Below are positions 22,059 through 33,664 of a stretch of DNA of 64,000 nt, piece after piece. The notes below the pieces were generated by a model. The model did no database searches. It saw only the letters and a list, made by a program, of their open reading frames with translations, and was not told where the DNA came from. The position numbers and the translations under genes were made by a program. The stretch spans positions 8,082 through 72,081 of the forward strand of contig JAENRP010000031.1 of the NCBI GenBank assembly GCA_024741835.1, in the 5' to 3' direction. Source of the DNA: Diplocarpon mali. Lineage: Eukaryota; Ascomycota; Leotiomycetes; Helotiales; Drepanopezizaceae. How positions within the stretch are numbered: position 1 is the first letter of the stretch; every line of letters begins with the position of its first letter.

Positions 22059-22372
22059 ACGCTTACGTGTGTGAGAGACGAGACGTCTAGCCCATGGGTT
22101 TTTGCTCGACGGCGTGCGCTTGCACAACCAGCGCGAGCGGCGTGGGTGGCTTGGCTGGCACGCCATCTGCGTGGAGCCTCGTGCCCATCTTGATCGATCC
22201 CGTGTGAGGCAAGGCACTCGTGGGACCCTTGCGCCATGATGGAGCATCAGCAGAGGGACACAGGATATATCAATGCTACAAGATTGTCACGGTCATTACA
22301 TTAGATTTACATCATCGATTTCCCCCGAGCGCTCCTCTCGAAGCCCATCATCCCCTTTCGCGCGCAAAAGCG

Positions 22373-24053
22373 CTACCCGGCCTGGTAGAGGAAAGGACCA
22401 GCCGCCACGTGCGGGTTGACGCTGCTCAGGTTGAAGGCGGTGTACGGCAGGTTGGCATCGGTGAGCGCGATAAACATCGTACCTAGGGAGTGTCAGTCAT
22501 CGCGTCCGCGCACCATGAACAGCACGGGGGCCGGGAAAGGGCGCACCATTAATGGCAGGATCCCCCTCGTACGTGCTCACGTCCGGCTGGATCGTCTGGC
22601 CATAGTTCACCCCGTCCTGGCTCGAGACGTTCGTCAGTGGCGAGTAGGTGATGTTGAGCTGCGACACCCAGAGAACCCACTCCGGAGCCCCGGCGCTGGT
22701 GTCGGTCACGTAGCTGTTGTTCGGGCCGACGGGCCGGCCCTTGTTCTCCCAGCTGAGGTAGACCTCGCGGCCCGGGAACGACAGGGGGATGGAGCGGTTC
22801 TGCGAGATGGCGGCCGAGCAGGCGAAGCCCGGGACGTCGCGGCCGACGCACGACTCGGCGGCCGGCGGGTCGCGGCTCGGAGCCGCGGGACCGAAGCCGG
22901 TGGTCTCGTTGAGGCCCGTCTGCGTGGCGTTCATGCGCGCGCTGTTGGGCTGGTTGAGGACCGTCAGCGCGGGGAAGTTCTGCCAGGCCAGGCGCTTGCT
23001 GCCGGCGGGGCACTCCGAGATGTAGGGCGCGAGGAGGGTCCAGGCCCAGGACTGCGGGATGCCCGTCTCGAACCAGACGGGCATGGGGAACAGGCCGGCG
23101 AACTGGCGGAAGATCATCTGCTGCCGGGCCTCGGTGGCGATGGATTGGTCGAGCAGCTGCGCGACCTCGCGGGCGTCGAGGTGGGCCTGGAAGCCCCACA
23201 CGCCCGACTCGCCGAAGCGGGTGAGCTTCTGGGTGAAGTCAAAGGCCTCGTGGACCGTCTGGAAGGGGTAGTTGTACGTGCACTGGGGCGTCGCGCCCCC
23301 GGGCCCGCCGAGCAGGTTGGACAGCAGCGTGGCGTGGCCCGACTCCTGGTCGGCCATGAACTCGATGAGGAAGCGGTCCGCGGGCGTCAGGCCGGCGGCC
23401 GTGAACTCCTCCTCGGAGAAGGAGGCGAGGATGTGGTGGAAGAGGTCCAGCTCGATCCACTCCTGGTAGAGGCCCAGGAGGATGGACTGGTAGTCAAAGT
23501 CGGACTGGACGCGGTAGACGGGCTCGGTGCCGTTGGTCCCGAGCCCGCCGGCTGGCGTGTACGGGATGGGCTGCTGGTCGTGCAGGGTCCCGTCCGGGCT
23601 GTACGTCGCCGTCGGGTTCGGGGGCAGGACGGGGATGGCGGTGCCGGCGGGCGAGTTGCTGAGCGCGCCCGTCGTGGTTGGGGTGCCGGCGTAGGGGCCG
23701 TGGGAGGTGACGCCGGTGACCTGGCTGCTCACGACGGGGGGGACGGCGTTGGAGGCCCCGGGGATCTCCGACGCTGGGAGGCCGGCGTACGCGGCGACGG
23801 CGGCGACGGCGGCGCTGTTGACCGACGGCTCTTGGGGGTACGAGTAGCTGCCGACCGGCGAGGCGACTGGGCCCGCGGGGGCCGTCGTGGCGACCGGTGC
23901 CTGTACTTGGCCGTCAGATATCAGGCTCATCAGCACGGCAGTGGGCGCGGCTTGGAGCTGGCCGTCGCGGATCTGACTGACCTGTGGCTGTGGCTGTGGG
24001 AGGGCCGCGGCGACGGCGACGCAGCCAGCAGCGAATCCGGCCTTGAAGAACAT
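22373..24053 (-). CDS. rds1: Rds1-like secreted stress protein with ferritin-like fold
   Basis: Related to Schizosaccharomyces pombe Rds1, a stress-responsive protein carrying a ferritin-like domain. Two exons on the minus strand, 24053-22547 and 22482-22373, give 538 residues. Residues 1-20 form a signal peptide (hydrophobic core ending AAALPQ). A Pro/Ala/Thr-rich, probably disordered linker fills about 25-170. The ferritin-like helices begin near residue 185 with LYQEWIELDLFHHIL, then FLIEFMADQESGHATLLSNLL near 230-245, where the Glu and His residues suit a diiron-type four-helix bundle. Several N-x-S/T sites lie near the C-terminus. The small second exon supplies the family-typical ending with INPHVAA-like sequence and FLYQAG; reading through the intron would give a false end. 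Whether metal is bound is inference. Enzymatic activity is unknown for the family. Confidence 0.87.
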
Positions 24054-24526
24054 GGTGCGGGGAGAGATGGATGGTGTTGGGGGGAGAGGGAGAAGGGAGA
24101 AGGGGAGGGTCTATGTCGATATATAGAGATATAATTCATGTCGGCCGGGAGAAGACCGCTAGGCCCGGACTAACATCCCCGCGGCTGGTTGGGATATGAT
24201 CTGTGATGACGCGGGTCGATGTGAAGCCGGATGCGGTGTGGTCTGCGCGAGGGAGATCACGGGTGTCGAGCGGGAGTTCGCGTCAAAGTCCATTGTCCAT
24301 CAGGGCAGGATGCCAGAGATATCTGGATCTCCCTAGACGAGACGGCGACGTGCAGTCAAAGTCAAGTCAAGACTTGCCATTGTCATCGTCATGGAGTTGA
24401 AGATCACCTGACCCATGCCTCGTCATCGTCTCATCGTCGGCGTCGGCGGATTCTCGGCTCTTTGCATGCCGTGTTCCTGTCCCGCCAGGAACCGGTGTTG
24501 GTGGCGGGGGGTGGCAGGCTGGGGCA

Positions 24527-24550
24527 GGTGAGGTGAGGTGAGGTGAGGTG
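24527..24550. repeat. GGTGA pentamer array
   Basis: Almost five perfect GGTGA units, upstream of the Rds1-like gene. This is the complement of the CCTCA array beyond the gene's 3' end. Confidence 0.9.
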
Positions 24551-24602
24551 ATTCATGAAGAGGGCAGGGCATGGTTCCAGTACGGGTATGCGATCTATAT
24601 GC

Positions 24603-24755
24603 TGATCATGATCGTAATGGTGGTGATTATAGCCATCGTCATAGTCGTGGCCACAGTCAGAGTCAGAGTCATAGCCATGGCTATAATCATCGTCATGGCC
24701 ATGGTCATAGCTATAGCCACAGCCACATCCACATCCACAGCCACAGCCACAGCCA
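24603..24755. repeat. Degenerate hexamer array (CACAGC/CATAGC/CATCGT)
   Basis: About 150 bases made of imperfect six-base units such as CATAGC, CACAGT, CATGGC and CACATC. All frames stay open, giving His/Ser-rich or Ile/Met/Val-rich strings, typical of a simple repeat and not of a protein gene. Confidence 0.8.
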
Positions 24756-27130
24756 TCCTATCACGTGGCCAAGAGAGAAGAACGGCCGGTGATCGACCAA
24801 GACCAAAGTCCTTGGAATTGATCATGGGAAAGCGTGTCAGGTCACGTGGGACAGCGCGGTTGCTCAAGCCTCTTGTGTTTGTGAGTGCGAGAAGAGTAGC
24901 TGTCCTTGTATTGAAACTCTTTCTTCTCGTCCTCCTTCTCGTCCTCCTCCTCGTCCTCGTCCTCCTCCGCCTCCTCCGTTTCCTTCTTCCTCTAGCTACT
25001 AATCAAGATAAACACCTGCTCTGTAGAGAACCCTCCATGTTTTTCATTTCGAGTCAATGGCTAACTCACACAGCTGTGCTCGGGCAAAATGAGCGCCAAC
25101 CTGCCGGCTACACCCCCCATCAGGATCACGTGGAGAGAGGAGACCTCCAACTCACGTGGGTAGTGATCTGCGTGCGCAACACCTGTCTGCACGGCATTTG
25201 ATGTAGAGTTGAACACCGACCACATCTGAGTCGGCGTGCCCGCAAGCCGGAGAGCAAGGGAAGGGCTTCCCAGTCCTGGGAGGAAGCGCAATAGACCCAC
25301 CGCCAATCTTTCAAGCGCCGAATCAGTGGCAGATCGTAGGAGGGGGAATATGGCGTGAACGCGGTTCTGCCGACGGGACTCGTGAGCAACCTCCGAGAGC
25401 GAAGTTCCGCAACATTCGCAGGGGCATTTCCCGGGCGTCGGGCTGCTCTTTGCTTGCGCCGTCGAGGATTGGGGAAAAGTCAGCACCGACGCTTCGGTCA
25501 ATCTCCTACATTTCAGGGTGAGCGATGGTGTTTCCAGACCCGCTGTCTAGACACACCAACATGCTATTTTGGAATAAGCTTAACGGGCAAGGTGCGCGGC
25601 TAGGCATACAGTATCAATTGAGTGGAGCAGCAATGTACCGGCGCGCTTGGTATCTCCGGAAAACTGCCCTGGAGATTTGGAGACATGGGGCGATAGAGTT
25701 TTGCTCAAACAGGATCGTGGCACGGGATGGGGGNCAGTCGTATTGATTGAAACAGAACTCTGGTGATGCCGGGAGAGGCGATCTCCGCAATGAAATGTCG
25801 ATCGTTGAGTATTGCTGGTGGGAGAGAGCGAGGAGAAGTGCAGATTTATCCTAGCAGCCAGCTTCATCTACGGCCGGACGTTGGAGTTGAGTCGAAAGAG
25901 GCTGGGCAGGAGAGAATCGAATCTCGTGCCGCAGAAGACCCGTTTTCGCGACGGTTTATTTCGAGGTACTCAACGCGTCAGCAGGCTCATCAACTCGAAG
26001 AAGCTTTGGACGACCCCATAGCGAAACTATGCTATACATAAGTTTCTGCGAGATATGTTGACTTGAGTCTTGTCTGAGGATTCAACCTTTTGCTGGAGAA
26101 AGGCCGATGCGGATGATCTGTGGGCCGGTCAGTACCATTCATCGAATCCTCCTACCAACCCTTTCAGAGCTGTATCCAGCTTCCTCGGGGCTGTACTTTG
26201 TCGCGGGCTAAATCAGCATTTCATGAAGGTATAATCGAATCGTGCAAACCCACTCCGAATGCCCCGTGCAGATGAGGCTTACATGGTGTTTGTTGGGCTT
26301 GCGATGCAGGAGTCTTTGCTAGAGCACTTCCTCTGTCACGACCTGACAGCATGGTCTTTACAGATCGTCCTTAGCTACCGCGAGCTTCTGATGAGCGCTG
26401 CGAATTCTCGCGGCACTCATGGTCTCCCCTATCGTACCACGCGGGAAATCAGAGACGCCATTTTCTCCAGCCTTTTCGACATACCTCAGCCTTCGACTCA
26501 CCGCGAAGTATACTGCGGAACATCGGCGAATTATGACAACCCCTCGCCAGGGGGCTGAGACGTTCGAGCTTAACCAGGTAACTTTGTGGAAATGCTTCAG
26601 CGCCGGACAGAGTGCTTCCCTTGATCGGCATTCAATGCCATACTCTTCAACGTTGGAAAGATGTCGTCGACGGCTTGAGTTACACCCTCTTCCTCTCCTT
26701 CACCCTACGAGCCGAGATAAGAGAGCCATTTCAATAAAATTCACTCCAACAAGGGTCCCAGCACAAGTAGGTGGGAAGTAGCAGGAGAACAAATCGTGCC
26801 AGTGCGTGAAGGATTTCTCGCCCGCGGGCGTTGGCAAAATGGGGGCAGGTTGGGCTCAAACGAGCTTAGCCCCGAGAGGGTCTCGTGTAGAAAGCTTCCG
26901 ACCGTCTGATGATCGACCACATTGAAACACCAAGCCCATATCTGCGACCTCAACCGTCATGTTTCCCCACGAAGCAGACCAGACGAAGGAATCCCCAAAG
27001 TCTTCTCCATGCGAAGTGGCTCCGTATGCCGTGACGATCCCCGAGCAGTCGCTGGGAAGCAACATGCTCGTTCTTGGAGGATTCGCCCAATGCGTCTGGA
27101 GGGCTTGACAGCAGGCGGCAGGACTCTCTG

Positions 27131-27140
27131 CTATATATTT
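27131..27140 (+). promoter_or_regulatory. TATA-like element of the xylanase gene
   Basis: CTATATATTT lies about 135 bases before the xylanase start codon, with no other AT-rich core element nearer. Its position suits a fungal core promoter. No transcript start is known. Confidence 0.4.
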
Positions 27141-27270
27141 TCGTCTCCCAGTCACGAGAAGTTCAGCATCCGGACTTTCATTTGCACACTCTCTCCGCAT
27201 CGCTGGTCGTTGCATCCGTTGCACTCCTGTTTCCTTTGCCCGCCAGGACATACCCCACTCTCCCTTCAAG

Positions 27271-29077
<1,807 letters not shown>

Positions 29078-31048
29078 GCAGACTTGAATAATTAGTTTGG
29101 GTGATTTTTCCCCCACATTTTTTCCTATGTTCTTTTCCGAAGGCGCAAACGATAGTCTACAATCTTGACAAGAATCTCTATGTATATAAATTATGATTTC
29201 AAAGGGAAGGGAGACCTCGTCCGAGCCTTTACGCTAGTAGAAATGTAGGATAGTTAATAAGTGGCGCCATCTTTCCTCGTTTAGGTCTCCGCATCCCTAT
29301 ATCAGTCGTGGTCTCTCCCCATGATATTTTTTTTTCTTCTCCGATTCCGACCTCTCGGATTCATGGCTTCCCACGCTCTAGATCGGGGGAGGGTGTGTGT
29401 ACGTCTGCCCATCCTCCACCTGGCACTCTCTTTTCCGTTCATCCCGCGAGGACCAGGACAGAATCTCCCCCAGAGAATATCCCAGCCTTGGACGGGGCTC
29501 GGCTTTCCTGTGGCCGTGAGAGGGTCTCCCGCGGTACCTGAGAGCTGACCGCGTCTGCAGCCTTCCCGACGCTCACCTCTGCACTTCTAGCTGATCACGA
29601 CCACAGCCGAGGAGTCGCTCTACGTACCTCTCTCTCTTCGGCCATGGAACGAGCGAGTCGTCGGGGTGTGCGCGCGTGGGTAGGGCAGGACAGGACAGGG
29701 TCGAAAGCACGCCCAGAAACCCGGTGGGTCACGTGCTGCTGGGGCGGAGCAGTCTCTGCAATGGAGGTTGGCGTGACAGTTGCGGCAGCGCCTGATCCCA
29801 TGCCAATGATAAAGCAGCCCGGTACAAGCATGGCGATCTGTACTGCGGATGTTTTGCAGCATAGCGCCAATCAAAGGGACAATACGAGACCAGAAGATAG
29901 ATCCCCCCTGGGCCCCTCCAGCTTACCAAGAATCCAGGCGGAACAGTAGCCGTCGCCCGGCCAGCGCAAGAGACGACAGTGTTGAGCGATCTGGTCGCGG
30001 TCGTGAGGTGGAAATAGCGAGAGTAGCTGGGTGTAGCTGGAGTAGGCGGGTCTCGCCTTGAGGGAGACTGCCAAGGAACTATCAAAGCCAAGGAGCTGCC
30101 AGTCGTCGAGGAAATATGAACAATCTGCCCGAGAGGTTCGAGAAGACGACCGAGTCAACGACAGCAGATGTTGCTTCAGTCATAGCTGTCATCGTAAACC
30201 CGCTGCTCAGTACCAGCCACGAGGAAACGACCCACGGGAGCGGGAGTCATTCCAAGCGAGTTCGCCAAACACGAAGCGGAGGTCTCGCCTGGAGAAGAGA
30301 GCGTGGCAAGCGATGCATCAGCGACCTGTGGTAGTCGCGATCTCCTTGTTTGCCGTAGACTGCTCGTGGGTACTCACTCCTACCATGTATGCAAACAACT
30401 AATCTTGGACCGTGGATACTCGTCTCGCTCGCTCTCAGCCCTAGTGTTGGAGATGGCCAGCTTGATTCAATGACATTCCGCAGTTCTTCGATGTTTGATG
30501 GGTGAGATGTGGTTGGGTGCTATGCTGGTGAGTCAGTGCAGAGACGAGGGCGAGGCTTGTGTTCAAGACAATGGGAGCTGAAAGAGGAGGTGATGATCTG
30601 ATTGAAATTCTCCGACGGCTGTCTACGGCTGATGAATATGGACTTGAGCGCAAAGAACGGGGTTCGAAGATGCGGGGAACAGGTCGAGAGAGCCTGCATT
30701 CGCTGTCTTTGACAAGAGTCAAATGCACATGAGGTGATATGAAAGGAACTTGGCGTCGTGGGAACTCCACGATCAGAAAGAGTCATCCCAGGTTGGTGAT
30801 ACATGTCGCCAGGGGACAACAGAGTGGCACTCAGTTCTGTGTGAATCTCACCAAAACGTTAGCCATGCGAGAGAGAACAGACGTGGAAAGACAGGCAGGC
30901 CTAAGGAAGGGGACGTTGGGACACGAAACGTTCGGCATTAAAATGAATACGCACTCAAGAGAAAGAAAGAGATCGAGAGATTCCTCACACAGCTGACTGT
31001 TGACGTCGCATGGTCATTGAAATAGAAAAATGCAAGGGAATGACCCCA
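29078..31048. other. Intergenic region containing a transporter relic
   Basis: After the xylanase 3' flank, this stretch holds the decayed MFS transporter fragment listed separately (29736-30101). The rest shows no gene that I can support. A C-rich run of short frames at 30440-30820 has no recognisable similarity. Confidence 0.55.
29736..30101 (-). pseudogene. Frameshifted fragment of an MFS sugar transporter
   Basis: On the minus strand, pieces in successive frames match the first four helices of hexose-type MFS transporters in the right order: LLGFDSSLAVSLKA and PAYSSY, then FHLTTATRSLNTVVSCAG with GFLVSWRG, then GSIFWSRIVPLIGAMLQN, then AMLVPGCFIIGMGSGAA with SIAETAPPQ. At least three frame breaks separate them. 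The first looks like a small tandem duplication at about 30020-30055; another falls in a G/C run near 29915. Nothing matching the remaining helices follows. No intron placement I tried repairs the breaks, because the shifts fall inside conserved motifs. It is described as decayed sequence only. Confidence 0.65.
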
Positions 31049-32107
31049 TCACCGGTATTGGTGCCGACCTCCACCCATCCCTCCCATACCGCCGTCCATA
31101 CCGCCACCCATGCCAGCCATCTGTCCCATCTGTCCCATCCCTCCATTGAATCCAATTTGCCCCGTTCGCCCAGTATTTACCATCTGCCCCATCTGCCCCA
31201 TCTGCCCCATCTCGCCCGCCTGTGCCGTTGGACCCATGCCTCCCATGCCGCCGTAGATCTCACCGTACTGCCCTTCATTCAAAAATGAATTACCACCAGT
31301 GCTCATCATCTGCTGCATCGCCGCCTGCTGAGCCGAACTTACTTCCATCTCACTGCCCTGGTAATCTTCCACATATGGAAAGCGATAATTCGCAAAGCGA
31401 TTCTGCATCGGACTATGCTGCGGCGGACTGAAAGGCATCCTGAGATGATCCATCACCCGCATATCAAAGCTGCCCATATTACCCATCGAGCCTGGAGATC
31501 GCAGTCCATGGCGGTCGTCCATAAGCCTTTGCCTGGTTGTCATGACAGGGTAGCCTGACTGCTCCATTCCGAGGCCATGGTGGAGAGCTCGGTGACGTAG
31601 ACCGAGCATTGCGTCGTTTGCGGAGATTTGGCGGTTGACGGCGCGGGGACTATCGAAGGGTGTTCGGCCCATCATTGGGCTTGCGAGAGGGTCGCTACCG
31701 CCCATGCCCATGCCCATTCTGAGTCCAGCCGTGGGATCCAAATTCCCGGGGCCACCATGAGGGCTCAATCTGTCCGGTCCTGCCCATGTGCCAGTTCTGT
31801 CAGAATCTACTCCTGAGCCGCTCCTGAGCCTTGATGAATCAATGCCATCGCTCTGTTCTTCTCTTCCTCCATCTCGCCCCTCATCTCGTCCTCTACGTAG
31901 TGTAGGCGGGCCGTCGAGACGAACAGCGCCATTTCGACCCCATCCTATTTTGTCTCCGCCTCTGCTCCCCAGACCACGTCGACCTCCAAATGGCTCCCTG
32001 TGTCCGCGTCCTAGTTCTTCATGATATCCACCACAGTTCAGACGAAGGCCGCGAGATTTGCTAGTCCGCGAGTTATATCTGGGACTGGAGTACCAATGAT
32101 CTGACAT
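31049..32107 (-). CDS. Hypothetical Gly/Met/Arg-rich protein
   Basis: A single uninterrupted frame of 352 residues from MSDHWYSSPRY; an in-frame ATG at 32167 would add 20 residues. I do not recognise a family. The N-terminal third is rich in Gly and Arg (RGG- and GRG-like triplets). The middle holds RTPFDSPRAVNRQISANDAM and a MTTRQRL segment. The C-terminal 90 residues are dominated by Gly-Met-Gly and MGQMGQM repeats. No signal peptide or membrane helix is seen. The protein looks intrinsically disordered, and RGG-type composition is common in RNA-binding or condensate-forming proteins, but that is inference from composition only. It is divergent from the GYF gene, which lies 1.56 kb away. It may be lineage-specific. 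Confidence 0.6.
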   Translation of the reverse strand: MSDHWYSSPRYNSRTSKSRGLRLNCGGYHEELGRGHREPFGGRRGLGSRGGDKIGWGRNGAVRLDGPPTLRRGRDEGRDGGREEQSDGIDSSRLRSGSGVDSDRTGTWAGPDRLSPHGGPGNLDPTAGLRMGMGMGGSDPLASPMMGRTPFDSPRAVNRQISANDAMLGLRHRALHHGLGMEQSGYPVMTTRQRLMDDRHGLRSPGSMGNMGSFDMRVMDHLRMPFSPPQHSPMQNRFANYRFPYVEDYQGSEMEVSSAQQAAMQQMMSTGGNSFLNEGQYGEIYGGMGGMGPTAQAGEMGQMGQMGQMVNTGRTGQIGFNGGMGQMGQMAGMGGGMDGGMGGMGGGRHQYR

Positions 32108-33664
32108 GATTGGTATGTAAAATTGTGGGGGAGCGTTTATGTTAAGAGTTGATACCCCTCGCAGCAATTCAATTTAGACAGCGACACAAAGTTCGTATGG
32201 CAAAACAGCCGCGAGCAATGCTTGATAACGATCCTTGGATAAGAGACGTGAAAAACGAGATATAAGTATGCTGCGAAGAAAGAACAGCACCCTAACAAGC
32301 AAACAAGAGACGGGAATTTGAATGTGCCAGCAAGCGATGCGGGGTGACCATACTAAGAATAAATCGGCAGAAAAGCAGTCCAGATTGGCGGGCCACGATA
32401 TTTGCTTCCGTGTGCCACACAAAATACTTACTGATGTATCATGTCCATATATCAGCTGTGCGACCTCATCTGCATGAGAATCGCGGTCCTACCGTTCGCT
32501 GTGTTTGATGAGTCTGGCCAAGCCGATCATGTGGCCACTGTGATAAGTTAATGGATTTAGGACCCAGCATGTACTCATGAACAGACATCCGAGTGAGAAA
32601 CGGCACCCTGCTAGACAGCAAGACTTGAGGAGTTTGCAGGTTGAAAGATTGAGGCGGGCTCTAATACCCTCCCTGTGGCTGGCATCTTGCACACCGTCGC
32701 CATGGCATATCGGCCACAAGCAAGAAGCCGTTCCGTATCATAGCCCGGTATATATCATTGTAACATCAACGGTCTGCGAGAGCGACTTTCCTCGGATAGT
32801 CCATGCCCTACCGACATAGAACATTAATTGAAAGGTAGCTGCAAAGAGAGGTAGTTGGATAGAAAGATTGCTAAAATGTAGTCGCGATTGGTATGTATGC
32901 CCACAAGCACGATAAAACGGACATGATATTGAACTCAGTCTCGCGCAAGCTGAAGTGCTGAGCAGAAAAACAGAATGAGCCATCTCATGTATGTGATGGG
33001 CGTGCGATTGTGACGGACGTATAAGAGGTGGTGAGAGGAGATCTGACTACCTTGTTACGTTATGTATGTTATAGGGGGCGAAACGTGGTCCGAAGTCCAA
33101 AAACTTTGATTCTGGGCACGTTCGCTTTCCCATTCCTCGGCGTCGGACACAACTGGTCGTGATCTGTATGTAGTCAGGCCTGCCACATTCGGACGAAGAG
33201 CTGTGGTCTCGTCACAAAGGCGAAACGTGCAGAGGAACAGACTTTTGGATGAAAAGTATACTGATATCTGTTGTAGCAGGTCGCGTTTGTGCCTGAAGAT
33301 CCTGTTTGTCGCGTGTGCGTTTGGTGAGCCCCAATATTCGCGCTAGTGCCTGATAGAGACTAGTATGGACTAGCAAGCGATGACCTGAGCTTCGTTCCTC
33401 ATCATGCGAAATCTTGATCTCCTCCTTCTACAACGCAGAAATTGTTGCTTCCACACCACGACACCACTCCAACAATCCAAAATTTACGTGACTGTCACTC
33501 AGACCGAAAATACGCGCGAGAATCCCCGAGCTTACAGGTCCTCTTTCGCCCACCCGCCGTCTCTCTCCAGATCAAACTTTCGCGTTTCCGAATCGCGAAA
33601 CCTCAAAATTTGTGCTTGAGAATTTACTGTCGACCTACCCGCCCGCTAGTAACCTATGTCAACG
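32108..33664. other. Shared upstream region of two divergent genes
   Basis: These 1.56 kb lie between the start codons of the Gly/Met-rich gene and the GYF gene. I see no coding region, RNA gene or repeat array in it. The composition is more AT-rich than the surrounding genes. It should contain both promoters, but I cannot point to a specific element. Confidence 0.5.

Larger units (their letters stand above)
21233..22372. other. Intergenic region with purine tracts
   Basis: This is the space between two convergent genes. It holds a G-run with one ambiguous base (21241-21254), two GAA/GAG tracts, a T-run followed by A-run (about 21649-21669), and a CCTCA pentamer array. The long frames that cross it on both strands are low-complexity Glu/Lys or Phe/Leu stretches, not genes. 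Confidence 0.6.
24054..27270. other. Long intergenic region upstream of the xylanase and Rds1-like genes
   Basis: These 3.2 kb separate two divergent genes. I find no gene. It contains a GGTGA array, a hexamer-based array (24603-24755), a CTC/GTC-rich stretch (about 24920-24985), and one ambiguous base at 25734. Short frames near 25060-25500 and 26260-26560 show no family similarity. A TATA-like sequence lies at 27131-27140. One GGCTAA, the core of XlnR-type sites, occurs near 26204, over 1 kb from the xylanase start. Confidence 0.55.

Noticed and set aside
24548..25201. Plus-strand frame of 217 codons and overlapping His/Ser-rich frame
   Set aside because: All frames are open because the DNA is a degenerate hexamer array. 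No family similarity.
25895..25960. T-arm-like GATTCGATTC on the minus strand as a possible tRNA
   Set aside because: No matching A box, D-arm or acceptor stem can be placed at the required distances.
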